Positions 30,757 through 39,310 of a DNA stretch of 55,514 nucleotides are shown piece after piece. The stretch is taken from positions 1 through 55,514 of the IMG/VR virus record IMGVR_UViG_3300046724_000534; one strand, 5' to 3'. The translations under genes and the position numbers were made by a program. The notes under the pieces are model-generated. The model made no database searches and was not told where the DNA came from. It was given only the letters and a program-made list of their open reading frames with translations. Positions within the stretch are counted from its first letter, which is position 1; each line of letters starts with the position of its first letter. The DNA comes from a virus.

Positions 30757-32552
30757 ATACCCTGCAATCTGTCGATCTTGCGCTTGCCGGTCCCGCGCAT
30801 GAACGTCGCTTCCCGGCGGCTGAGTCCCGCGCGGGCCATCTCACTCCACATTTCTTTTCGCAAAAATCCGGTCATTTCCTCTTTGATCGGCAATCCTTCG
30901 AGCATCTGTCTCGGATTCTCCGGGTCCATCGTGTTGCGGGGTGCGAACTTCATTCGCGCCGGGGGATATTGTTCCCTTGTTAAGGCCGCGATCATCCACG
31001 CCACCGCAATGTCGTCGTGCCCGCGCATCACTTCCCAGCGCCATTCCTTGATGGTCATGAGCGACAACTGGCTCATCAGCGCTCGATCGTTGATGACGAG
31101 TGCGCCAGGTTCTTTTTTGAGTCCCATGCGGATACCGCTTCTTGCGGCATCGACAATCAATCGGCGCGTAGCCTGGTTCATTTCAAAGCCGAGTGCAATG
31201 CTCTTGCTTTTCCCGCGCTTGCGGTCGTCGCGTCCCTTCCACTGGTAAATCCGTGGATACTTGTATTCGTCGCGCAGCTTCACGAGCGCCCAGCGACCCA
31301 GGTTTCCGGTCAGTTCGATGTTAACCATGGCCATGTTGAAAAAGCGCCCGCACATATCCAGTTGATCGGCCAGCACTTCCGGCGCAATGCGTTCCGCGAA
31401 CCGGCAGGCCAACTCCCCGGTTTCGCCGCAAATGCACACGTAAGAAGCGAAATCACCTTCCTCGGTGCCGAGCGCCGCGTCCGAGCCCACGAAGTAGTGC
31501 AGTCCGTCGGTCTGCTTTCGCTCATTCAGGGGAAACTTCCACAGGAAAACCGGGCCTTGATCGTCCCGAATAAACTTGTATCCCGGCATCGAGCCGATAC
31601 GCGCAAATTTCCCCCGACAAATGGGGTCTTTGATGGTCGATTCGGCGTAGGCCAATTCCTCACGCGGGAAGGCTGGGAAGCCCGACACCTGAAACGCTAC
31701 TTCCGGGCAATGCGGGTAGTCGGTCAGCCACTTCACTTCCTGATCGCGGCAGTCGTCGGCCTTGGTTCGGCGCATCCAGGCGATTTGCTCGCGCGTGGCG
31801 TTGAACGGCGGAAGCATCAGTTCTTTTTCAAGGTCATCTTTTGGGGCGTCGTCAGCTTCTTCCGATGGCCGGCGGCACTGCGGATCATTCAGCCATCCGA
31901 GGAAAATGGGAACGTATCCGTTCCGGCCGGCGACAGCATTCTCCCAATACTCCGAAAACGCTTCTCCTGGCCCTTCCCGCCCATTGGCCGTCGATTCGAT
32001 GACCACCACGCTGCCTTCGCCCTTGGACACTGAGGAGATCATGGCGGTAAAGGATTCGTCCGAGGGATAGAACGCGGCTTCCGAAAGATGTAGTGCCGAG
32101 AGAGTTCCACCACGGCCGGCGGACGGAGTTCCGGCGGTGGCCATGGTCATTTGACTATCGCCTTCGGGATGCGCGAAGCGCAGGCGTTTCTGCTGGATGT
32201 CTTCGTTCTGGAATCCGGGGAAAGCGCGCGAAAGGTCGGTCGGAACGCGAAACAATTCTTCCGCCGATCCTGCAAGGTGAGCCACGACTTTTGTATTCAT
32301 ATGCGGAAAGGCCATGGCAAAACACCAAAACAGGGCATCGGTTTGCGCGGAAACTCCCACGCGGCGGCTTTTGAGGTCGATCACGCGGATTTTACGTTCG
32401 CGCTTCCATTGGTCGCAGATCATGCGCCAGCGTAATTCCTGGTTGGGATTGAACTGAAACGGGGCCATGCGCTGCGTTGAAATGTGACGAATCGGAAGAC
32501 GGGTCAACAGTTGACGGGAACGATCGAGCCACAGTGAGTCAGGCAGCGCCAA
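30753..32552 (-). CDS. terL: Terminase large subunit, 599 aa
   Basis: TTG at 32552 is the start: AGGAG lies 8 bases upstream. The ATPase part shows K-S-R-R-V-G-V-S-A-Q (Walker A-like, 61-70) and L-S-A-L-H-L-S-E-A (Walker B, Glu at 158). The nuclease part has S-D-A-A-L-G near 350, N-I-E-L near 408 and H-D-D-I-A-V-A-W near 525, the three acidic sites of an RNase H-like fold. It cuts and pumps DNA into the procapsid through the portal. The circular permutation implied by the window ends would fit headful packaging. Confidence 0.9.
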   Translation of the reverse strand: MALPDSLWLDRSRQLLTRLPIRHISTQRMAPFQFNPNQELRWRMICDQWKRERKIRVIDLKSRRVGVSAQTDALFWCFAMAFPHMNTKVVAHLAGSAEELFRVPTDLSRAFPGFQNEDIQQKRLRFAHPEGDSQMTMATAGTPSAGRGGTLSALHLSEAAFYPSDESFTAMISSVSKGEGSVVVIESTANGREGPGEAFSEYWENAVAGRNGYVPIFLGWLNDPQCRRPSEEADDAPKDDLEKELMLPPFNATREQIAWMRRTKADDCRDQEVKWLTDYPHCPEVAFQVSGFPAFPREELAYAESTIKDPICRGKFARIGSMPGYKFIRDDQGPVFLWKFPLNERKQTDGLHYFVGSDAALGTEEGDFASYVCICGETGELACRFAERIAPEVLADQLDMCGRFFNMAMVNIELTGNLGRWALVKLRDEYKYPRIYQWKGRDDRKRGKSKSIALGFEMNQATRRLIVDAARSGIRMGLKKEPGALVINDRALMSQLSLMTIKEWRWEVMRGHDDIAVAWMIAALTREQYPPARMKFAPRNTMDPENPRQMLEGLPIKEEMTGFLRKEMWSEMARAGLSRREATFMRGTGKRKIDRLQGI

Positions 32553-32553
32553 A

Positions 32554-33081
32554 TTAACGCTCCTGTAATTCGCGTGCTTCGTCGAGGTGTTTCGCGGTGC
32601 GCATGTCGATGCGCAGTTTGTGGTAGTTCACGACACAGAGTTCGCCGCATAGATCGACGCGGGGAAACAGTCCGGTCTTGGGGTCTTGGTAACTCAGGTC
32701 GGTCATGCCGGGGCGTCCCGCGAAATGCTTGTGGCACATGAAGCAGGTATAGCCATCGTGTTCGGCGGTGTGCCGGGAATTGAGGATTTTACCGGCCTTC
32801 TCAAATTCGTTCTTCAGGATGGCGTAGAGCGATTCAGCTTGAGGCATGGACATGTTCTGCCAATCGACCGACACTTCAATGCTTTTTGAGTCTATTTTGA
32901 GCACTTGGTCGAGCGGCTGAACGGTTGGCGGTATTACATTGTGAGTCGGATTTTCTGCTGTAGCGAACGGCGCTTTAGCAAGGGCTTCTTGCAAGGCGGG
33001 ATCGGCTTTGGCGGCCCTTTTCTTGGCGAGCATGGCTTTCATGCGCTCGGAAGCGGCGGCGCGCTGTTCAGGCGACATCAT
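32554..33081 (-). CDS. Zn-binding protein next to terminase, possible small subunit, 175 aa
   Basis: A basic helical N-terminus (S-P-E-Q-R-A-A-A-S-E-R-M-K-A-M) leads to a middle part with Trp and Glu, and a Cys/His cluster: C-F-M-C-H-K-H-F near 115, then C-G-E-L-C-V-V-N-Y-H. The arrangement recalls HNH-type zinc folds without the catalytic pair. Position directly before the large subunit suggests the small terminase or a DNA-end factor. One base separates it from the terminase start. Confidence 0.55.
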   Translation of the reverse strand: MMSPEQRAAASERMKAMLAKKRAAKADPALQEALAKAPFATAENPTHNVIPPTVQPLDQVLKIDSKSIEVSVDWQNMSMPQAESLYAILKNEFEKAGKILNSRHTAEHDGYTCFMCHKHFAGRPGMTDLSYQDPKTGLFPRVDLCGELCVVNYHKLRIDMRTAKHLDEARELQER

Positions 33082-33343
33082 GTGGTTTTTTCTCCGTTCT
33101 CGTCGGCAACGAGTAGGCAGACCTTGAAGATTCGTATTTTACTTGTGCTTCGCGTGCGGCTTGGTGCTTCATAAACGCATCGAACTTGCCGCGCGCTTCT
33201 TCTTTTTCACGCGGGAAAATATTGATTCCCTTGCAGGTACGGCACTTGATGACGAAACACTCGTGGCGTTCCCCCTCAACGTATGTGTCGCTTCGAGGAC
33301 AGACGCCTTCCAAATGATTCGCGCATGGTGGAACTTGCGGCAT
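33068..33343 (-). CDS. First gene of the late block, Cys-rich protein, 91 aa
   Basis: ATG at 33343 is favoured because the promoter's -10 box ends 8 bases before it; TTG at 33349 would fall upstream of the predicted transcript start. The product has C-x-N-H, C-P-R-S-D, C-F-V-I-K-C-R-T-C (four to six possible zinc ligands) and a charged helical C-terminus. It overlaps the next gene by 14 bases. Role unknown. Confidence 0.65.
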   Translation of the reverse strand: MPQVPPCANHLEGVCPRSDTYVEGERHECFVIKCRTCKGINIFPREKEEARGKFDAFMKHQAAREAQVKYESSRSAYSLPTRTEKKPHDVA

Positions 33344-33351
33344 TCGCAATG

Positions 33352-33380
33352 AACATACGCTTGGGCATTGCCAGTGTCAA
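33352..33380 (-). promoter_or_regulatory. Late-block promoter (minus strand)
   Basis: TTGACA (perfect), 17-base spacer, TATGTT (four of six). The ATG of the first late gene lies 8 bases beyond, leaving no room for a ribosome site, so the message would be leaderless. Confidence 0.65.
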
Positions 33381-33396
33381 TCGTTTCATGTATTGT
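33368..33396 (+). promoter_or_regulatory. Promoter of the fibre block (plus strand)
   Basis: TTGCCA, 17-base spacer, TATTGT, then 6 bases to the ATG at 33403. It overlaps the divergent late promoter; the two -35 boxes are separated by a single base. Confidence 0.65.
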
Positions 33397-33402
33397 TCGG
33401 CA

Positions 33403-33588
33403 ATGCCTAGAGGACTTGGAACTAAAGGAATCTGTCAACTTCACCATCGGCCCTTTCCCTGTTTAGGGTGCCGGGCGGCCAAAGGCGGGCGGGTGTCTTC
33501 GCCTAGAAAAACTGCTGCCAACCGATTAAAGGCAAAAGCCGCAGCGCAAGCCCGTTGGCATCCAGAGAAAAAAGCAGTCGCAAAATAG
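33403..33588 (+). CDS. Small Zn-site basic protein, 61 aa
   Basis: The ATG at 33403 coincides with the predicted transcript start. C-Q-L-H-H-R-P-F-P-C-L-G-C near residue 10 is a likely zinc site; the rest is a Lys/Arg/Ala helix (R-K-T-A-A-N-R-L-K-A-K). The basic helix suggests nucleic-acid contact. First gene of the fibre block; function unknown. Confidence 0.55.
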   Translation: MPRGLGTKGICQLHHRPFPCLGCRAAKGGRVSSPRKTAANRLKAKAAAQARWHPEKKAVAK

Positions 33589-33614
33589 GAGGGCGTATTC
33601 CCGGTTTTGGAGAG

Positions 33615-34004
33615 ATGTGCGTTAGCGGCCACCACGGCGATTGTCATGAATCGCAATGTAGGTGTTTATGCCATCAATCTGTTCAGGAAATGGTTCGCGG
33701 TGCGGCGCAGCGCCCGAAAGTTACTCCCACGCTTTCCTCCATGGTTTGCCCGCAGTGCTCGAAACCCCCTCGAATCGGTGATACCTTTTGTCGTGCCGAT
33801 GGCGCGCGCCTGCTGGCCGGGAAGCAATGTGCCTGCGGAAAAGCTGCGGAACCTGATGATTCTTTCTGCGGCGGCTGCGGTATGCAGTTTGGCGCGGCGG
33901 TTGTTCCGGTTCCGGAACTAAGCGAAGCCGAAATAAAAGCGCTCGAAGAAAAGGCCCGCACCCGCCCGTCCGACGTAGAGGTTGCGCCCGTGGAGGTCCG
34001 GTAA
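33615..34004 (+). CDS. Multiple zinc-site protein, 129 aa
   Basis: ATG at 33615 is chosen because the first Cys cluster follows it; AGGAGG lies 23 bases upstream and a weaker GGAGAG touches the ATG, so initiation may be inefficient. Clusters: C-V-S-G-H-H-G-D-C-x4-C-R-C-L-C-H, then C-P-Q-C, C-A-C-G and C-G-G-C-G. The last three resemble zinc ribbons. The first motif recurs in the gene at 48652. The function is unknown, perhaps a scaffold for contacts. Confidence 0.6.
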   Translation: MCVSGHHGDCHESQCRCLCHQSVQEMVRGAAQRPKVTPTLSSMVCPQCSKPPRIGDTFCRADGARLLAGKQCACGKAAEPDDSFCGGCGMQFGAAVVPVPELSEAEIKALEEKARTRPSDVEVAPVEVR

Positions 34005-34261
34005 TGGCCACCGTCACGAAAAGCCTGTATGACCGGATGATTGCCGACCGTCCCCTGAAATTCGCCGAGGAAGAAGTGAATTACCGGGATTCGACCGAAG
34101 ATGCCCTTTGCGGCAAGTGCGTCCACTTTTTCACGCGCGAAGTAGACAAGCATCACACCTGTGAAATTTTCCGCCCGAAAGATGATGCTTCGATCGAACC
34201 GAACTATGTGTGCGATTTCTTTTCCGCCGACGGTGAGGAATTTCCGTTACTGGACGACTGA
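34004..34261 (+). CDS. Small four-Cys protein, 85 aa
   Basis: It starts with a TAATG overlap. C-G-K-C-V-H-F-F, a single Cys about 13 residues later (H-T-C-E-I-F-R) and V-C-D-F-F form a four-Cys site. Phages often carry such proteins of 70-90 residues; the acidic C-terminus (D-G-E-E-F-P-L-L-D-D) is typical too. Function unknown. Confidence 0.65.
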   Translation: MATVTKSLYDRMIADRPLKFAEEEVNYRDSTEDALCGKCVHFFTREVDKHHTCEIFRPKDDASIEPNYVCDFFSADGEEFPLLDD

Positions 34262-34869
34262 TGCCAGTCTACAAGCAAAAGATCGTCTTCCGAACCAATG
34301 GCGTCAACAATCCCAATCAAACCGTTTTAGACCTTGTAGCCGGATCGAATATCACCCTGACCGTGATGCAGGAAGAAGTTATTATCTCGGCATCGGGCGG
34401 CGGTGGCGGCACGACTGCTACCTTTGTCGATGACGAGACGCCGACCGGAGTGATTGACAGCGCCAACACATCTTTCGCGGTGGCTACGGCACCCGATCCC
34501 CAGGATTCCCTCGAACTGTATCTGAATGGAGTGTTCCAAGACTACGGCGTGGATTACACCTTGGCCGCAACTGCCATCACCTACGCGAATCCTCCGCAAA
34601 CCGGAGATGTGCTCTTGGCCTATTACCGCCTAGCGACCGCAGGGCCAGCTGCGACCTTTGTCGATGATGAAACACCCATGGGCACCATCAACGGCATCAA
34701 CGATACTTTTATGCTGGTGAACGCTCCGAGTCCAGGTAATTCCCTCAAACTGTACTTAAATGGGCTTCTTCAGAATTACGGTGTGGATTACACTCTAGCC
34801 GGGTCCACCATCACGTTCGCAGCGCCGCCACAAACGGGAGACATCTTGCTTTGCAATTATAGGTTCTAA
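34261..34869 (+). CDS. Repeat fibre-tip-like protein, 202 aa
   Basis: An N-terminal unit (D-L-V-A-G-S-N-I-T-L-T, 24-45) matches the repeat of the long fibre protein downstream. After a Gly-rich linker come two tandem units of about 74 residues: T-F-V-D-D-E-T-P-x-G, L-Y-L-N-G-x-x-Q-x-Y-G-V-D-Y-T-L-A and P-P-Q-T-G-D-x-L-L. These units are common in phage fibre and head-fibre proteins. TGATG overlaps the upstream gene. Confidence 0.7.
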   Translation: MPVYKQKIVFRTNGVNNPNQTVLDLVAGSNITLTVMQEEVIISASGGGGGTTATFVDDETPTGVIDSANTSFAVATAPDPQDSLELYLNGVFQDYGVDYTLAATAITYANPPQTGDVLLAYYRLATAGPAATFVDDETPMGTINGINDTFMLVNAPSPGNSLKLYLNGLLQNYGVDYTLAGSTITFAAPPQTGDILLCNYRF

Positions 34870-37614
34870 ATGACAAAAATTAACCTGTCGGAACAAGCCG
34901 CTGCTCTCGGAACAGATGGGCAAGCCATTTACAATAATTTGGGCACTCTTTCGGCAAAGAATTTTCCGACTGGTACGAATTTCTCCCTGAATGGCAGTTC
35001 CTCGAGTGTATCTCTTGTGGCTGGCGCCGGAATCACACTCAATAGTGGCGCATCCAGCATCACCATCGTCGGAGCAACAACCGCAGCCACAGGCACACTC
35101 TATGTTTCAGCCACCTCTGTCGCTGGAGGAGCAACTGCCGGAACAGTCACCTCGGCACCGATTGCCAGCACGCTTTCTCTCGTCGCGGGAACCAATATCA
35201 CCCTCAGTCAAGCGAGCAATGCGGCAATTACCATTATCGGCCCGGCCACCGCTGCCGCAACAAACTTCGCTCTCAACGCATCGACGAGTTCTGTTTCGCT
35301 TGTTGCAGGTGCAGGGATTGGTCTGGCCTCAAATCTTTCGACAATCTCGATTTCCGCGAGTGTGCAGACTTCCTCGATTTCGCTTTCGGCGCGCGGCGTA
35401 ACGACATCCAGTTCAGCAGGAACCTTTTCCAACCTGCTGAACGTCTCTGGTGCCGGGATTATCAGCGTCGGCGTAGGCGCAGGCAGCATAACGATTTCCG
35501 CTACGACTCCCGCGGTGACAAACTTCAGCACCATTTCCCTGACAGCGCTCGGAAATACTACCAGCAGTAATGCCGGTACTTTTAATAATCTGCTTAATTT
35601 CTCGGGAGCGGGAATTGCAAGCGTGGGCGTGGGCGCAGGCGGCACAGTAACTATTTCCGTCCCGGCACCTGCCGCCGCTACGAATTTTTCCCTGAACGCT
35701 TCTTCCTCGAGCGTGTCGCTGGTCGCAGGAGCAGGAATCGGACTCGCCTCCAACCTTTCGACGATTACGATTTCGGTTTCCACGGCGGCTACGAATTTCG
35801 CGCTCAATGGCTCGACCTCTAGCGTTTCGCTTGTGGCCGGCGCCGGGATTGGCCTGGCTTCGAACCTCTCTACCATCTCGATTTCGGCGAGCGTGCAAGC
35901 GGAAGGAACGCAGACCATCAGCGCCTCGGGTACATCGGTCACCGGAACGGCTATTTCTCTTGCTTTGGTTGCTGGAGCGAACGTCACCCTGAATACCGCC
36001 ACGGCAGCCGGCGCTATGACCGTCTCGATCGCCGGTCCCACCGTCCCCGCCGCTACGAATTTCTCGCTGAATGCCAGCTCCTCAAGCGTGTCTCTCGTTG
36101 CTGGCGCGGGCATCGGATTCGCTTCCAACCTCTCGACCATCACGATTTCCGTTTCCACGGCCACGCCGAGCGTCGTGAGCGGTTTCGGAATTAGTTCCAT
36201 TACCGCCGGAGGAGCGACAGCGGGAACAACAACGACTGCCACTGGAACGATTCTTTTAGCTGCTGGATCGAATATCACCCTGTCCTCGTCGGCAGGCGGA
36301 ATCACTGTCATCGGCCCCAATCCGAGCGCTGGCGCAGCCGGAACAAACACGATTTCAGCATCCGGTACGTCGATCGTCGGCACCGCGCTCTCTCTCGCTC
36401 TTGCGGCAGGCGACAACATCAGCTTGCAGACGGCCACCGGCGCCGGTTCCATGACCGTTTCTGTGAGTGGATTGAATGCTCTTTCAGCCAGCGGTTTTGC
36501 CTCCTCGACCGGCACGATGACTCTTGCCGCCGGAACCGGGCTTTCCATAACCACCGCAGCCTCAGTCATTTCGTTTCTGACCTCTGGTACGGCCAGCTTG
36601 CTCGCCTCCAACATCAGCCTGACGCAGAATATGTCGTTGCAAGAAATTGGCGGGTCCATCGCCAGCGCCAGCGGAACGGTCACTGGTACCGCCGGTTTTG
36701 GCAGTTCCCTGTTCCTGCAACGCATGTTTGTGCCGGCAGCCATGACCTTGAGCGAAATAGACCTCGCCCTGGCAATGTCGTTCAATGCCACATCGAACGG
36801 CGCCGGAACCCTCAGTCAATCCTTTGTGGTCTATTCCTTCGTCAACAGTTCGTCGCTAGCCAGCGTAGCCAGCGCATCGGCAACCTTTGCCTGGCAGACC
36901 GGCACATCGACCTCTGGCGCTGTTGTGTCGCTCACGCAGTTTCAAGGTGGCTGGTCGGTGCCGAAGATCCATCCCATGACTTTCGCCACGACCAGCATTC
37001 CGGCAGACGAATATGTGGTCGGCAACCTCCTGAACTTCGCGCAGGCATCGAGCACCTGGACTATCAATCTCCTGGGAGCGGTTGCTTCGGTCACTAACAG
37101 CACAACGATTTCGAATGTGACCAGCATCAACACCACAGCCGTTTCCGGTTTGAGCAATGCGGGAACGGCGCAAGTTGTGGTTCTAAGCAATGCGGGCACA
37201 GCGGCTATTAATAACTACGAACTGAGTTCCAATACGTTTGCAGGATCGGCGGCGAGTGCCATCGCCTCGGCCACGTCGATTTCCACGAAGACATTCAGCA
37301 TTCAACCACGCACCATATTCAGCGCCGCGCCAACGGTAGCCAGCAGGACGGTATTCACCGCTGCACCTACAGCAATCACCGCCGTCAGCACCGTTTCCGG
37401 CGTAACGCAGTCAATCGTGCCGCAATACCTGACCGTGCCGAATCTCGTGTACATCGGAACCGGATCCACGACTTCGGCCTTGCCCAGCGTGTTCCTGGCC
37501 GGGATTATGAGCACGGGCGCTATTCCCGTGTCCATCAACATTACGTCTACAGCGGTTACCTATTGGGGAACGGCGGCGGGCGCTCAACCGTACTTCGCCT
37601 TGGTTGGTAGTTAA
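34870..37614 (+). CDS. Long repetitive tail-fibre-like protein, 914 aa
   Basis: Residues 30-560 consist of about twelve Ser/Thr/Ala-rich units with the core S-V-S-L-V-A-G-A-G-I-G and a closing S-T-I-T-I-S strand. A different beta region (570-720) and a coiled, Ser/Thr-rich part (730-914) follow. There is no Cys or signal peptide. Trimeric fibre of beta-prism type is the best guess. Its high Ser/Thr content and a glycosyltransferase two genes downstream make it a candidate for glycosylation. Confidence 0.7.
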   Translation: MTKINLSEQAAALGTDGQAIYNNLGTLSAKNFPTGTNFSLNGSSSSVSLVAGAGITLNSGASSITIVGATTAATGTLYVSATSVAGGATAGTVTSAPIASTLSLVAGTNITLSQASNAAITIIGPATAAATNFALNASTSSVSLVAGAGIGLASNLSTISISASVQTSSISLSARGVTTSSSAGTFSNLLNVSGAGIISVGVGAGSITISATTPAVTNFSTISLTALGNTTSSNAGTFNNLLNFSGAGIASVGVGAGGTVTISVPAPAAATNFSLNASSSSVSLVAGAGIGLASNLSTITISVSTAATNFALNGSTSSVSLVAGAGIGLASNLSTISISASVQAEGTQTISASGTSVTGTAISLALVAGANVTLNTATAAGAMTVSIAGPTVPAATNFSLNASSSSVSLVAGAGIGFASNLSTITISVSTATPSVVSGFGISSITAGGATAGTTTTATGTILLAAGSNITLSSSAGGITVIGPNPSAGAAGTNTISASGTSIVGTALSLALAAGDNISLQTATGAGSMTVSVSGLNALSASGFASSTGTMTLAAGTGLSITTAASVISFLTSGTASLLASNISLTQNMSLQEIGGSIASASGTVTGTAGFGSSLFLQRMFVPAAMTLSEIDLALAMSFNATSNGAGTLSQSFVVYSFVNSSSLASVASASATFAWQTGTSTSGAVVSLTQFQGGWSVPKIHPMTFATTSIPADEYVVGNLLNFAQASSTWTINLLGAVASVTNSTTISNVTSINTTAVSGLSNAGTAQVVVLSNAGTAAINNYELSSNTFAGSAASAIASATSISTKTFSIQPRTIFSAAPTVASRTVFTAAPTAITAVSTVSGVTQSIVPQYLTVPNLVYIGTGSTTSALPSVFLAGIMSTGAIPVSINITSTAVTYWGTAAGAQPYFALVGS
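34957..36560 (+). repeat. Coding repeats of the fibre gene (about 12 units)
   Basis: Units share the peptide core S-V-S-L-V-A-G-A-G-I but differ at most third codon positions, for example GTGGCTGGCGCC versus GTCGCAGGAGCA for the same four residues. Amino acids are held constant while the DNA is not. Confidence 0.75.
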
Positions 37615-37616
37615 GC

Positions 37617-38582
37617 ATGAAGAAACTTCTTCTACTTCTGGGAGTGCTGCTCGCCATCCCAGCAGCCTCCCGTGCGCAGTCTATGGGAACCTGCTGGGGT
37701 AACGCAATTGCCGGTTCCACATCCACTATCACGGCTGCGGTTACTCCGACTGGCGGATCTGGTCATGCTCTGGTGGCCATGGGGAATCAAGGCACTGGAA
37801 ACACTACGGAAGTTTTCAGCGACAATTCCGGCTCTAATATCTGGAATCATCCCTCGGCGGTACAAGCCAATGCCGTGGCCGGAGTTTGGGGTGTGGACGG
37901 GTATGTGCTCGATCCGGTGGGCGGAAGCTACACCGTGACCTTAACTTTTGGCGCGCCATCTGTCTTTTCATCCATGGAGGTCTGTGAACTTTCAGGACTC
38001 GTCGCACCGGCAACCCTCGATTCCGGAGCAACCACGGCTGGCGTGCTCACCATTTTTAACACGACTTTTACCAGTTCATCCTTTACTACTACCTCTCCCG
38101 ACCTGATTGTCATGCTCGCCGCTGTCAACAGCGGTGCCCGCACCTGGAGTGTTGGAACGATTGCCGGAGTTACAGCAACATTGGGGACTGGAGCCTTCGA
38201 TAATGGCAGGGAGTGGGCTAACGTAAATTCCCCACAAACGGGAACGGCGAGCATGAATTTCGGAACGAATCAGGGATGGGTCGCTTTCACCATGGGATTC
38301 AAGACAAATCCACCACCAACGATTTATATGCTCGTCGCTCGAAGTTTCATTCCGCCGATCCTCGTGGCTCTCAAAGGTGCCATCGGGTTCTTTTTCTACT
38401 TCGTCATGTTTATGGCCTTTGTCTCGATCATCATTTCCAACTGGCACATGGTCAAGAATTTCTTTCTGTCCATCTTCCGGGTGGGAAAGCGCCATACCAA
38501 TCGTCTCCTCGATCGCAACGCTGCCGAAATTAGAAAGCGCATGAACGAAGAGAAGCGCGAAATGGCAAGGATTCGAAAATGA
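37617..38582 (+). CDS. Exported lectin-like membrane protein, 321 aa
   Basis: A Sec signal peptide (about 20 residues, ending A-S-R-A-Q-S) leads to a beta-rich domain with two Cys (22-230), Gly/Thr/Ser-rich and jelly-roll-like. After a Pro linker a hydrophobic segment (about 245-283) spans the membrane, and a basic, coiled tail of about 35 residues ends the protein. The topology would put the beta domain outside and the basic tail inside. Receptor modification or superinfection exclusion are possible roles. Confidence 0.65.
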   Translation: MKKLLLLLGVLLAIPAASRAQSMGTCWGNAIAGSTSTITAAVTPTGGSGHALVAMGNQGTGNTTEVFSDNSGSNIWNHPSAVQANAVAGVWGVDGYVLDPVGGSYTVTLTFGAPSVFSSMEVCELSGLVAPATLDSGATTAGVLTIFNTTFTSSSFTTTSPDLIVMLAAVNSGARTWSVGTIAGVTATLGTGAFDNGREWANVNSPQTGTASMNFGTNQGWVAFTMGFKTNPPPTIYMLVARSFIPPILVALKGAIGFFFYFVMFMAFVSIIISNWHMVKNFFLSIFRVGKRHTNRLLDRNAAEIRKRMNEEKREMARIRK

Positions 38583-39310
38583 AGAAACCCAAACAATTTC
38601 CATCCTGGTTTGTGCCGGAATCTGGCGGGCGGCATAACCGCAATCTCAGCCAGTCCATCGCACGCCTGGAAACGGCCAAGTCCTACAAGGATTTATCGAC
38701 GGTCATGGTCCTGCCGACCCGCGGCATGATTCCCGCCAAGGTCTGCAACGCGCTGTGGGGGATGATTACGCCGATGAATCAGAAGTTTCTGCGCATGGTC
38801 ATCGAAGGCGAGGAAGTCGGCAAAGCGTATAACGATTCGGTGGAGTCGATTCTGGCGCATCCGGAACTGTCCAAATGGAAATACATGCTCACCGTCGAGG
38901 AAGACAATCTTCCGCCGCCGGACGGCCTATTGAAACTGTACGAGTCCATCGACAAGTTCGATGCCGTGGGCGGGCTCTACTGGACCAAGGGAGAAGCTGG
39001 AATGCCCATGATCTACGGTTCTCCCAAGGAAATGCCTAAAGAGTTTAAGCCGCAGGTGCCAATTCCAGAATCAATTCAAGAATGTAACGGCTTAGGAATG
39101 GGCTTTACCTTGTTCCGGATTTCGATGCTGAAAAAGATCGAAAAACCATGGTTCAAGACGGTGCAAGAATACCAGCATGGGCAGGGAGCGCGTTTAATGA
39201 CGCAAGACCTTTTCTTTTTTGAAAAGGCCGGCAAACAAGGGTATCGTTTTGCCTGCGATACGCGCTGCAAAGTCGGGCATCTCGATCCAAATTCGGGAGA
39301 AATCTGGTGA
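38579..39310 (+). CDS. GT-A type glycosyltransferase, 243 aa
   Basis: It starts with an ATGA overlap. V-M-V-L-P-T-R-G opens the nucleotide-binding half; E-E-D-N at 107-110 stands at the DxD position, and G-L-G-M-G-F-T-L-F near 175 and T-Q-D-L-F-F-F near 208 follow the usual order. The donor is unknown. It sits downstream of the fibre and exported proteins on the same strand, and is thus likely to act on one of them or on the host surface. Confidence 0.75.
   Translation: MKKPKQFPSWFVPESGGRHNRNLSQSIARLETAKSYKDLSTVMVLPTRGMIPAKVCNALWGMITPMNQKFLRMVIEGEEVGKAYNDSVESILAHPELSKWKYMLTVEEDNLPPPDGLLKLYESIDKFDAVGGLYWTKGEAGMPMIYGSPKEMPKEFKPQVPIPESIQECNGLGMGFTLFRISMLKKIEKPWFKTVQEYQHGQGARLMTQDLFFFEKAGKQGYRFACDTRCKVGHLDPNSGEIW

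Noticed and set aside
31017-32033. 338-codon plus-strand frame antisense to the terminase
   Set aside because: The terminase frame is clearly real; the antisense product is His/Phe/Arg-rich without motifs and ends at no gene boundary.
35208-36791. 527-codon open frame on the minus strand across the fibre gene
   Set aside because: It is a codon-bias shadow of the Ser/Thr/Ala repeats: composition is Val/Pro/Glu/Ala without fold pattern, and no ribosome site or promoter fits.
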